A stretch of 26,152 bases of DNA. Origin: Trichosphaerium sp. ATCC 40318 (taxonomy: Eukaryota > Discosea > Flabellinia > Trichosidae). Below, piece by piece: positions 1 to 8,148 of this stretch (within the stretch, counting starts at the first letter, position 1; the number at the start of each line of letters is the position of its first letter). The stretch covers positions 1-26,152 of the forward strand of contig JALMLS010000218.1 of the NCBI GenBank assembly GCA_038496445.1. Reading direction: 5' to 3'. The translations under genes were made by a program, and so were the position numbers. The notes beneath the pieces are model-generated. The model did not search any database, was not told where the DNA came from, and saw only the letters and a program-made list of their open reading frames with translations.

Positions 1-367
1 AATACAGAACGCGGCCTGAGGCATTCGGCAATGCCACCTTCAGATGAGAGCGATTCCGGTGGCTGGTTTCATAGTGATCCATGGCCTTCTTCGGGGAGGT
101 GCCTAACCGTTCACCGACAAGGTTTGGTTTCTTTCGAAAATCTTGACGTTCTTTATAGTCGTGCCACGACTGTGTTTTTGGTTTGCCAAAATGGCGGTTG
201 TGGAGCTGGCAGATATACAAGATATCACCACAGCAGAGGATGATTACATCTTCAATTACCGAAGTAAGATCAGATTTACCAAACCAGAGCTGATACTCCA
301 ATTTTTTTCTTTTAAACTTGGTTAAAAGTTGGTTTAATTGCTTCTAAGGGTTAAATACCAATAGTAT
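1..367. other. Flank downstream of the 18S rRNA gene (possible ITS1 side)
   Basis: If the rDNA unit were typical, this side of the minus-strand 18S gene would hold ITS1 and 5.8S. I see the short string GGATCACT on the minus strand near 80-90, which resembles the start of 5.8S, but the normally invariant GAAGAACGCAGC block does not follow, so I do not call 5.8S. A short hairpin (GGCATT/AATGCC) lies near 22-37. A small plus-strand ORF at 191-325 is listed separately. Confidence 0.35.
191..325 (+). CDS. Small ORF facing the 18S gene; possible first exon of an interrupted gene
   Basis: This 44-codon ORF starts at ATG 191 in a good context (AAAATGGCG) and its first 24 residues (MAVVELADIQDITTAEDDYI...) have a normal acidic protein-like composition, whereas the last 20 are low-complexity Phe/Lys/Leu. 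A GTAAGA donor-like site lies right after the acidic part (about 264), so the plausible coding piece may be only a first exon. Any continuation would run into antisense 18S within about 100 bp. I recognise no family. It could be chance coding potential in a transcribed spacer, or the start of a gene broken by an rDNA junction. Confidence 0.25.
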   Translation: MAVVELADIQDITTAEDDYIFNYRSKIRFTKPELILQFFSFKLG

Positions 368-3012
368 TGATCCTTCAGCAGGTTCACCTACTGAAACCTT
401 GTTACGACTTCATCATCCTTTATGAGCGCAAGTTCGAGCAGGTTCGATAACCGGCAAGCCGGTCGTCCCCCCTGGTCTCACTCGCACCCACATCGGTCGA
501 TGCGACGGGCGGTGTGTACAAGCAACAGGGACAGATTCCAGGTGCGTTGATGACACACCTGTACGAGGCATTCCGCGTTCGTGGCTACAGTTACAGCAAC
601 CAGTCCCTAAGCACGCATGTGTCTTTTCGAAGAAGCAGCATTGAGCACACTTAACATCCAAATCGACCACACGGTGCGCTTTCATGTATTTTTTTATGAA
701 CATTGCAGAAACTTGCTTCATAATAAAGTTTGCCTTGGTAAAGATATAATCTTCCAAGTCAAAGCATTTAAGTGAAGAAGAAACCTTGTTTGTTAATTTG
801 AAACGATCCACAGCTCTTTCAATGTTTACACTAAGGAACAAGTCCAAAGATGTAAGTTTTCATCTAACAGCGCTTCTCATCTTAACATTAAAGGAATTTA
901 ACTTCCTAAAAAGCCTCGACGAGGGGGTTAACTCTTTATATTAGGTTCAGGACAGACTTTGTTTTGAAGGTGGTAGTTTCCGAAGGTGCGTTTAAGTGTA
1001 GTCGTATTTAGATAATAAAATCTGAGGTTTAACTCGCTGTCGTGAAGAAGTGTTCTGGCGGTTTCAGGGCTTGCCCGGATGCCTGTTCGGCCCAGGAACC
1101 CGTTGAACTAAGCAGTGTAGGCCGCGTGCGGCCCGGAATATCTGGGGGCATCCCGGATCTGTTATAGCCGCCGCTTCTTACGACTTTTCGCCGTCAGTCC
1201 TGCACAGGGGTCCCGCACGAGGCGGGGGAATCAATGTGACAGTAGCGATCTCGCCCGTTATCGGAATAAACCTGACAGATAAGTCCACGAGCCTAAAACG
1301 ACCATGCACCACCGTTAGCTAACTCGGAAAAGACCCTTCAGTCTGTTCGTCCCCTTAGAGCGTCCGATCCCGGTAAGTTGTCGCGCGTTGAGTCAAATTG
1401 AGCCGCAGCCTCCAGAGCCTGGTGGTGTTGCTCCGTCAATGCCTTTAAGTTTCAGCCTTGCGACCATACTTCCCCCCTGGGCCCGATTACTTCGGTTTCC
1501 CGTGGGAACGGGCCCCGAGCCTTGGTTTGCCCGGCGCCCATTCAGTCGGCATCGTTTACTGTGGAGACTACACGGGTCTCTAATCCGCTTCGCTCCCTCC
1601 ACCATCGTTCTAGATCACCGGCCACGCCCTTGCAGAGCGCCTTCGCTTCGGGTAGTTTGGATCAGGTCAAAAGATTTCACTCCTCGCTGATACCACACTC
1701 TCTACCCCGTACGCACCTAGTAATCGTGTGTTCTTTATTAGTGTGAAGACTAACTCAAGTTTTTTCTCAAGAATACTTGCATAATTCACAATGTTTTTAT
1801 TCCCTTAATGAAGAACATAAGTTTTCACTCAGACTTGCATTTCAGGATATTGTTCATACTTAGTAAAATGAGACTCGAGCGTCGCACTTGGTAAAGTGTT
1901 GTTTTTGTTTTTTTAAAGCCCAATTCCAGGATGCTGGTGGGTGGCATAGCGGCCGAAGCCTAAACTGACCTTGCGTTTGAGCGAAGCCATTTATGCCTGG
2001 TCGGGCGATGAAAAAGAGTCGGGGGGTTTTGTCAGAGAATAAATTCTCGTCTAAACCTTATCCCTCTCAGCTGTGTCGTTGTTTGGACTGCGAGCGCTTT
2101 AACAGCAACAGCAAAAGTATAAGCTTTCGGAGTGGGTGTTACCGCGGGTGCTGGCACCCAACTTGTCCTCCAATAGTTTCTCAGGGCGACATTCAGTTGC
2201 CCCTCATTGCGACGACCGGTTTAAATGCCGGCCTCGTTACACTCAGTCGCTGGCTCGATTTGCAATCAATGGCCAAGTTACGCGCCTGCTGTTACCCGTA
2301 AGTACAGGGGCCGTATCTAATGCCCCTTCTCCGGGAACCGAACCCTAGTTCCCCGTTACCCGTCACTGCCGCGGTAGGCCGTTACCCTACCGCCTGGCTG
2401 ATAGGTCGGCCGCCCTTCCGACTCGTGGAGGGGGAGAACTCTCAACTTTATATCGATATGATCTTTTTTATGAAAAAGCACATTCAGCGAAGGATCGAGA
2501 TTTGAACAATGTTCATTTTTCTTTCACCTAGTTTCACTTAAGTAACTTTACATTATTTTTTAGAAACATGTCTAGTCAGAGAGAACTCCTCGTAACTCCA
2601 TCGCATGCCCCAACGCCGCTCTTCCCGACGGAGTACGGACGCCGCTTCCTAAGGGGAGGCTGCTTCCCTTGGCGAACCAAGATGGGATCGGGTGATCGTC
2701 CGCTCCTGAGCGTTGGATGCGACCGATGGGTCCTTGCAGCAGAGGGGCCCATCGGCAGCGCTAGGCGCATTACGTATTAGCCGCAGGTTTCCTTTAATCC
2801 CGGTTATCCGCGGGGGAGGCCACGAGTTTTGGTTATAGTGCGTTTAGGAAACGAGTTCCTGTGTGCAAAATGACGTGACCATTATTAGTCTTGTCGGGTG
2901 GGTTACGACCGTTTTAAGGAGCCGTTTGCGGCTCCGAGGATACCTCTTTGCTGAGCTTGCATGGCTTAATCCTTCGAGAAAGCTTATCACTCCTGGCAGG
3001 CTCAACCAGGTA
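368..3012 (-). rRNA. 18S small-subunit rRNA, long form
   Basis: Read on the minus strand, the gene begins at about 3012 with TACCTGGTTGAGCCTGCCAG, the conserved eukaryotic 18S 5' end, and finishes at about 368 with the conserved 3' end (GTAGGTGAACCTGC followed by GAAGGATCA). The universal site TTGTACACACCGCCCGTC is at about 506-523 and the GCATGGTCG / TGGTG block near 1295-1315. At about 2,645 nt it is roughly 0.85 kb longer than a typical 18S. The extra length lies in AT-rich blocks between conserved blocks, at about 620-1040, 1730-1930 and 2455-2570. These look like expanded variable regions; I see no clear group I intron or homing-endonuclease signature. The ends are assigned by homology and may be off by a few bases. 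Confidence 0.95.
620..1040 (-). other. AT-rich expansion inside 18S rRNA (3' half)
   Basis: Conserved rRNA sequence stops near 615 and resumes near 1050 (minus-strand rRNA). Between them is AT-rich sequence with several inverted repeats and no match to core rRNA that I can recognise. It accounts for about half of the extra length of this gene. It is most simply an expanded variable region kept in the mature rRNA; an excised intervening sequence is possible. Confidence 0.6.
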
Positions 3013-3449
3013 CCTTTTGCATCAGAGTTTTTAAAGCAGATAGCTGCATTTAAAATAAATTCTCATCAGACCAAAGGTGGTTGAGGTTTTTAGGTGGTTT
3101 TTTGAAGAATGAACTTCATAAGAAACCATTCAATCTTTATTCCTATTCTCTTTCAAGGAGGATGTAAGATGAAAGTCTTTTTGATGAACATCACAAATAC
3201 CTGGTGCCGGACAACATCAGCCTTTCTTGTTGGAGAAGAAGCTGATGTGTCTTGGTTATGGTTTTTATGGCAAGAGATGCTCATAGAGCACATTGCCACA
3301 ACAGCATAGGGTTGTGTCTTTTTAAAGGACTACTTTTCTTGATGAGTCATGCCTATTTTTTACTGAGTAGCCCTTGAGGCATCGTCGGTAATAGCTTGCA
3401 ACTGCATCATTTTTCATACACTCTTTTTGTTTTGATTTTGTTTACTATT

Positions 3450-3474
3450 CAAGTACTTGGACTGTGCCTTTCCT
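3450..3474. repeat. Spacer repeat type C, copy 1
   Basis: Contains the palindrome CAAGTACTTG followed by GACTGTGCCTTTCC. Similar units recur at 3521-3545 and 3597-3621, about 70-75 bp apart, with substitutions. Confidence 0.5.
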
Positions 3475-3520
3475 TGTTGAGTCTTCAAGTTGTAGCAACT
3501 TGGCTACACTTGTTGTGTTG

Positions 3521-3545
3521 ATGTACTTGGCTTGTGTGCCTTTCC
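3521..3545. repeat. Spacer repeat type C, copy 2
   Basis: ATGTACTTGG followed by CTTGTGTGCCTTTCC: the TACTTG core and the pyrimidine tail of copy 1 are kept, and the outer palindrome is weakened. Confidence 0.5.
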
Positions 3546-3596
3546 GTCAATTTGCCCTTTTCACATTTCTGCTTCAGGCTCACATCTATTATTACC

Positions 3597-3621
3597 CAAG
3601 TACTTGATACTTTGTCTTTCC
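3597..3621. repeat. Spacer repeat type C, copy 3
   Basis: CAAGTACTTG followed by ATACTTTGTCTTTCC: same palindrome as copy 1 with a diverged tail. Confidence 0.45.
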
Positions 3622-3741
3622 ATTGGGTTGTTTTGGATGTGATACAGCTTTTGCGGATTGATTGGAGCACTTTGACTCCTGTCGTCCACCTAAGCATGTG
3701 ACTTTGCACATACTTAGAGCTGTATTGTTGTATGACTCTGA

Positions 3742-3791
3742 ACTCGATTAGCATTTCTACACTCCAAATGGGTGTTATAATGCTAGAAGAG
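3742..3791. repeat. Spacer hairpin repeat type A, copy 1
   Basis: Starts ACTCGATTAGCATTTCTACAC and ends ATGCTAGAAGAG. AGCAT pairs with ATGCT, and ACACTC pairs with GGGTGT around a CAAAT loop. The same layout recurs at 3918, 3989, 4170 and 4411. Confidence 0.7.
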
Positions 3792-3809
3792 AAACACAAG
3801 TTCATACAT

Positions 3810-3848
3810 ATGGTAGGTTGTTGCCCACTAAGGGCTTCAATCTGCCAT
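3810..3848. repeat. Spacer hairpin repeat type B, copy 1
   Basis: Core GCCCACTAAGGGC (GCCC/GGGC with a five-base loop) at the tip of an outer stem ATGGTAG/CTGCCAT. Confidence 0.6.
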
Positions 3849-3917
3849 TCTTTTGTACACTACCGTATTGGTGTGATTAACTCACACACTTGGAAACATG
3901 TACTTTTAAGACTTGCA

Positions 3918-3967
3918 ACTCGATTAGCATTTCTACACCTCTTAGTGAGTGTTCTAATGCTAGAAGA
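3918..3967. repeat. Spacer hairpin repeat type A, copy 2
   Basis: Same ACTCGATTAGCATTTCTACAC start and AATGCTAGAAGA end as copy 1. TAGCATT pairs with AATGCTA. The apical stem is rebuilt from different bases (CTC with GAG around TTAGT). Confidence 0.7.
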
Positions 3968-3988
3968 GAATGAAAGTCTATCAGTATG

Positions 3989-4034
3989 ACTCGATTAGCA
4001 TTTCTACACTTCAAAGTGTTCTGATGCTAGAAGA
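3989..4034. repeat. Spacer hairpin repeat type A, copy 3
   Basis: The shortest copy. AGCAT pairs with ATGCT and the apical stem ACACT/AGTGT closes a TCAA tetraloop. The flanks ACTCGATT and TAGAAGA are conserved. Confidence 0.7.
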
Positions 4035-4059
4035 TATCATATCTGTTTTGTATACATGT

Positions 4060-4090
4060 TAGTTGTTGCCCACTGAGGGCTTCATACTAA
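4060..4090. repeat. Spacer hairpin repeat type B, copy 2
   Basis: Core GCCCACTGAGGGC at 4068-4080, with an outer stem TTAGT/ACTAA unrelated in sequence to that of copy 1. Confidence 0.6.
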
Positions 4091-4119
4091 ATGCTTAAAG
4101 TATTGACTGTTCTAAGCTA

Positions 4120-4136
4120 TTGCCCACTGAGGGCCA
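4120..4136. repeat. Spacer hairpin repeat type B, copy 3
   Basis: Core GCCCACTGAGGGC at 4122-4134, identical to copy 2. I could not find a strong outer stem. Confidence 0.55.
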
Positions 4137-4169
4137 CAAAACTCATTTACAGCATGTTGATGACAAATG

Positions 4170-4228
4170 ACTCGATCGACATCTCTTTATCAATCTGTTA
4201 TTTTTTCATAACAGAGATAAGATGAAGG
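4170..4228. repeat. Spacer hairpin repeat type A, diverged copy
   Basis: Starts ACTCGATCGACATCTCT. CATC pairs with GATG, TTATC with GATAA and CTGTTAT with ATAACAG. The position of the fold is kept although most stem bases differ from copies 1-3. Confidence 0.55.
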
Positions 4229-4252
4229 AGGAGTGTACAAATTGTCTATGTG

Positions 4253-4301
4253 TTTGTAAACAATACCATTTTGCCCACTCGGGACAATGATGGTGTTGTA
4301 T
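4253..4301. repeat. Spacer hairpin repeat type B, copy 4
   Basis: Core TTGCCCACTCGGGACAA. The outer stem ACAATACCAT/ATGGTGTTGT places the core at the apex again. Confidence 0.5.
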
Positions 4302-4410
4302 CTCAAACGATATACATAAGCGGACTACTTTCGTGTCACTAAACAACGTTCACCATTATTAGGTGTCGTTGTTATGTGTCTCATTGAGAGTTACATACAC
4401 ATACCCAAGG

Positions 4411-4480
4411 ACTCGATTAACATTTCTACGCTCGTTTCAAATTTTTTTTTTTAAAACTGTGCGTTATAATGTTAGAAGAG
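4411..4480. repeat. Spacer hairpin repeat type A, copy with compensatory changes
   Basis: ACTCGATTAACATTTCTACGC ... GCGTTATAATGTTAGAAGAG. Compared with copies 1-3, AGCAT/ATGCT has become AACAT/ATGTT and ACAC/GTGT has become ACGC/GCGT, so both members of two base pairs changed together. A run of about 11 T sits in the loop region. Confidence 0.65.
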
Positions 4481-4562
4481 AACCCTCTGTTATTGGAAGT
4501 GGATACAGTATTAAAATAGCTGCTTATTACATACACACATAACCAACTGGCATCGTCATCGA

Positions 4563-4680
4563 TGGATATACTAAGAGGCGAGTGGTAACTCGTCCTTTTC
4601 TATCACATAAGAAAAGCTAGAGTAGCCATCACTGTGGTGTATGTGCATGTGCGTAAGCGCAACTAAAACGCTGATATCCA
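4563..4680. other. Possible multibranched structured RNA element
   Basis: The ends pair as TGGATAT (4563-4569) with ATATCCA (4674-4680). Inside are consecutive hairpins: GGCGAGT/ACTCGTCC around GGTA (4577-4595), TTTTCT/AGAAAA (4596-4615), GCTA/TAGC around GAG, CATCAC/GTGGTG, and TGCG/CGCA around TAAG. Together they make a multi-armed junction of about 118 nt. I recognise no known RNA family. It may be a 5' ETS domain or a small RNA gene on either strand. Confidence 0.4.
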
Positions 4681-5040
4681 ATCTTCACTTGAGAAGAAAG
4701 GGATTTTTACTGAGGTTGCACAGCAAACAGGACTTACAGTCATATGCTCAAAAACGCTCACAAAAACTCAATAAAGTTTCTTGTTCTCGCGATAGATGAA
4801 TACAGACTAGCCTTTCCGCTATGCTTGGCGACCTGTTTCTGTAGTTTACAGAGAGACATGCCACCATATATTCTCAGATGTTGAGGCAGAAATCGATTAC
4901 CACTGCCCTTTGTACTGATGTAAGCTTTTTAATATTACAATCTTCCAATATAGGGTGCTTATGTGGTAGAAGACAACAGCGTCCTAGGTCCTTGCTCTCT
5001 ACCCTCAGCACTCGATCAACGTATAGGAGTATGATTCAAG

Positions 5041-5941
5041 TGTGATAGCAGAGTCACCGCAAATGTGCTGCACGACGGGCGGACCCATAGTCATCGTACA
5101 CTCCCTGTGGGCTCTTTCGTTGGGAATAACAAAGGCTGCGCGGTTTTTTTTAAGATGCATACAAAATTGTACGCTCGCGACTGACCGATCCTTTTTTTTT
5201 GTCTTCTCAATTTCGCCAAGGGAAGAGAATCGATTTCTGTACGCGCCCAACTGCTCATTTTTTTTTAACGCCCTTCCTCGCAGGTAAATCGCCTGGCGGT
5301 TTAGGGGAATTATTTTTTCGTTGGTGCCTCATAGTCTTTTCTCCATTTACGCCTCCGTTAGGCTACACGGTTGTAAGACTGGGACTCTTTCCTGAAAATA
5401 TCCAGTTTTCGCGGTCCCTGGCTTCACTTTTTATTCCAAAAACATCGCTTACAGCACTTTTTATCGCGGTTTTTTGGTTCATCTCCAGAAAAATGCGACC
5501 CAAAAAAAAACTTTTCAGCGTTGTGCCCGCCCGCGCCAAACAGTTACGCTCTTTTTTATTTTCCTTTGCCCCTGGAGCCCCTTGATTCTCTCTTCTTCGC
5601 GTTCAAACGCTCGATTTGGACTCAAACCGTACTGTACGCTCTTTTTTTGAAATTTTTTCGTATCCACTAAAAAAAAAAAATCCACAAAACTACTCGGTAC
5701 ACTTCATTTTTGCTTTTGTATGTCCCGAATTCGCTCGTTTTACCTCCGTTCCTCCTTTCCTGTGCGTCGCGAATCGCAACGACCCTTACCAAACCGCCAA
5801 CGAAACACGCCAAAACACCAAAACGAACGCAGCAATCAAATTTTCACGTTTTCTTCAAAAGTCGTAATCAAAATAGGAGTGGTTAAGCATAAGTACTAGC
5901 GAAGCAGAAGCTCCACATATATAGCGCCCAGTGATCTAAAG
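5041..5941. other. T-rich intergenic region, no convincing gene
   Basis: Open frames of up to 128 codons exist on the plus strand, but their translations are low-complexity (Phe/Ser/Arg-rich) and match no family I know. The plus strand is pyrimidine-rich, with runs of 6-11 T recurring every few tens of bases and some A runs (for example 5503 and 5669). It lies between the rDNA spacer and the filamin-like gene and probably holds the promoter of the latter. Confidence 0.5.
5918..5923 (+). promoter_or_regulatory. TATA-like element upstream of the filamin-like gene
   Basis: TATATA lies 18 bp before the proposed ATG at 5942. The short distance implies a very short leader, or that this is not the true TATA box. 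Confidence 0.35.
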
Positions 5942-7221
5942 ATGGTAACGTTATTAATTCCGCACCCAATTCTCCAGAACACTCACCGCTAGTAGAGTTA
6001 CAATGATGACGACTTAAAATTCAATTTGCAAGGTCCAGAAGTTGTAGATTTGAAATGCGTAGCGGAATATAAAGTTTTAGTTATAAATGTCAAAACAAAT
6101 GCACCTAGCGAAGCTAAGGGCAAGTTTGACGTATTCGTTACGCGTAGACATAATTATAGACCATCTGTTTCTTGCGAAATAAAAGGTACAAATTACATCT
6201 TACGTTGCATCTATCGTTGATTATGGCGCAGGGACGTATGTTTTCTCGTTTTTACCGGAAAGTAGAGGTTCTTACGACGTAGACGTGCAGTATAACGGCG
6301 AAAGTAAATTCAAATTTACAATGCGTTGTTGGCCCGAATTGGCGCCTAGAGAAGGTACGATAAAGGTGGCCTGTTGCGCAACTTGTTAATAGGTATTGTT
6401 ACAGAGGGTTTGGGTCTTCCTACTGCAATGGCAATGGAGGGGAAAGGCTTGACATGCGCAAAAGTTAACTATTACTCATCTTTTGCAATAAAGTGTACTG
6501 ACACACGCACAAATAAGCCGGCTGAGTATTTAGATGCTTCTTATGTTAGAGTCCAGGTACAGAATAATTTTTTCATTGCGTCAAAATGGATATAAACAAA
6601 ACCACATTACTAACCACGTGATTGTTAGTTGACAGGACCAGAAACAATTAAAGGTGAAGTGTCTGGCACCAAAGGAGATTTTGTTGCTACTTACAAGCCA
6701 CGGAAGCATGGTGTGTACAAACTATCAGTACACTTAGAGGGTGATAAATGTACTCTACGACCAAACGAAGTGGAGATTACAGTAACGGCCAGTATGTTAA
6801 TTACACATTTTTACTTTCTTGTATTGCCTCCAACTGACATGTATATTTGTACGTAGATGCAGGTGTAGATAGTTACATTACAGCTGAAGAAACTACACTG
6901 TGGAAGAGCACATACGTATTCTCTGTAACGGGAATTGATACTTATGGTGAGCAAGTTCTACTGGGCGGTGATCCGTTCCTGGTAGATATCAGAGGTCCAG
7001 GTGTTCAAAAGAGTAAGTTGGGTTTTTTTTTTTTACAGTTAGTAATGGCAAATATTAACTGAGTTTTTTTTTCAGAGCCTGAAATTACGGATAATGACAA
7101 TGGTACATACAATATCCAGTGCTTCTTGCAGGAAAAGGATTCCGAGTACACAATAAGCACTACTATGCATGGTAAGCATATAAAGGGGAGCCCTTTCAAA
7201 GTGTATGTAAAAGGTTGGTAA
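5942..7221 (+). CDS. Filamin-type immunoglobulin-repeat protein
   Basis: Seven exons (5942-5944, 5996-6130, 6186-6354, 6393-6556, 6629-6791, 6857-7012, 7076-7221) join in frame to about 311 aa. Three filamin (ABP120/gelation-factor type) repeats are visible. Repeat 1 has the hallmark VDYGAGTYVFSFLPE followed by GSYDVDVQYNG; repeat 2 has GLGLPTAMAMEGKGL and a GVYKLSVHLEG strand; repeat 3 has DNDNGTYNIQCFLQE and ends GSPFKVYVKG. Such repeats form Ig-like rods that cross-link actin or bind partners. No actin-binding CH domain is present, so it may be a scaffold or work with another actin binder. The start is the weakest point: ATG 5942 would be a 3-nt exon spliced to 5996. The gene ends 85 bp from the convergent ORF at 7307-7654. 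Confidence 0.8.
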
Positions 7222-7306
7222 AACCCAAATAACCTACAACGAATTTTGTACATAAACATTTTTTTAAATTGAAGAAAAGGTGTTAACGGTTTATTTTTCG
7301 TTGGGT

Positions 7307-7654
7307 TTACAAGTGGCAAAAAGGCATTGCTAGAACTTCGTCAGGTTCGTGTTCATCGTTGTTTACAAATACACGACACGAATCGCCTTGAGAGTTTTTA
7401 GATTTGATTTCTTTGATAATGTGAAGTATGTGCTCTATCATTACTTTACAACGCTTTGGTTCCATTCCACTGTGAAGTTGCGTTTCTAACTCTTCACTTC
7501 CTTTGAACTTGTAGTCCATTTTGATGAGTTTATGATCGCCGACACTGAAACGCATTTCCTCTATCCAATTTACGTCTTCAGGTGATTGATTGTTTTCGAG
7601 GGAAGCGCCAAGGGGCATCATGCATCCTGTAGTACGTTTTTGTTTTGAAGCCAT
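7307..7654 (-). CDS. Hypothetical protein, 115 aa
   Basis: Single-exon ORF from ATG 7654 to TAA 7307-7309, with a favourable start (AACATGGC) and no in-frame alternative needed. The protein is hydrophilic and charged: it begins MASKQKRTTGC, has a central basic/acidic stretch (KLIKMDYKFKGSEELE) and an acidic segment NNDEHEPDE near the C-terminus. There is no signal peptide, membrane segment or family motif that I recognise. It converges with the filamin-like gene. The even composition and length argue for a real gene, but the function is unknown. Confidence 0.6.
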   Translation of the reverse strand: MASKQKRTTGCMMPLGASLENNQSPEDVNWIEEMRFSVGDHKLIKMDYKFKGSEELETQLHSGMEPKRCKVMIEHILHIIKEIKSKNSQGDSCRVFVNNDEHEPDEVLAMPFCHL

Positions 7655-8148
7655 GTTGTTATCTTGGTTTTATTTAATGTTTTGATTTTAACTGTACACA
7701 CGTCATGACATTCTGAGAAGATTAGGAAGTCGTTAAGGTATTTCTTAAGCTTCCAATTAAAAAGTAGTCATAGCCATCACACCTTGACTGTACGAAAATA
7801 GCAAAAACGCTAACTTTGTCAATCAATCAATCACATCAATGTGTTTTCTTCAAAATATTTTCGTCGTATGTCATACTAAGTCCCAAGCTCGGAGGTGCAC
7901 TGCATTCACTTTGAGCTTTGATAAGTTGCTACTAAGTTATGTACTTCGCGATTTACAGTCAAGCAAACCAAAAAAAAAACCAGTTATGTTTTTTTTTTTC
8001 AGCAAATTGCAACAAAGGCCAAGTCAAAGCGATTAAGATAACGGTTTTTCTCAGAGAGACTTCCTTTTGTTGTACCCAACGATGGAGAAAGAAGCAGTAG
8101 TAGTACGCCCAATTAAATTCATCAATTCGTAGAACCAACAGTAAGCTA
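7655..8148. other. Intergenic region / 5' part of the nuclease-helicase gene
   Basis: It holds the divergent promoters of the 115-aa ORF and the nuclease-helicase gene. A T-tract plus CAG (about 7989-8001) looks like a splice acceptor. From 8001 a frame (NCNKGQVKAIK...) runs to about 8094, and could be spliced (donor GTAGTA at about 8095, acceptor TAG at about 8132) in phase onto the exon that contains ATG 8149. The nuclease-helicase protein may therefore start further upstream than 8149. Confidence 0.35.

Larger units (their letters stand above)
3013..5040. other. rDNA spacer / 5' external transcribed spacer side, hairpin-rich
   Basis: This 2-kb stretch lies upstream of the minus-strand 18S gene, where the rRNA promoter and 5' ETS are expected. 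It has no convincing protein gene. It is packed with inverted repeats: single hairpins such as ACATCAGC (3214-3221) against GCTGATGT (3241-3248), CAAGTTG/CAACTTG at about 3486-3502 and ACAACG-CACC against GGTG-CGTTGT at about 4347-4376, plus the repeat families listed separately. The density of paired segments suggests selection for RNA structure in a transcribed spacer. Confidence 0.6.

Noticed and set aside
413-847. 144-codon minus-strand frame
   Set aside because: It lies inside the 18S rRNA gene on the same strand, overlapping conserved rRNA blocks; chance open frame. The same applies to the frames at 1388-1746, 1993-2505 and 2568-3084.
368-3012. Group I introns in the 18S gene
   Set aside because: The inserted blocks are AT-rich and show no recognisable P/Q/R/S core or homing-endonuclease ORF.
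5199-5585. 128-codon plus-strand frame in the T-rich region
   Set aside because: Low-complexity Phe/Ser/Arg composition driven by T runs, several overlapping frames equally open, no family motif.
6167-6185. A 19-nt ultrashort intron in the filamin-like gene
   Set aside because: It would restore the frame, but a normal 55-nt intron (6131-6185, GTATTC...AAAAG) does so too and gives a better filamin repeat.
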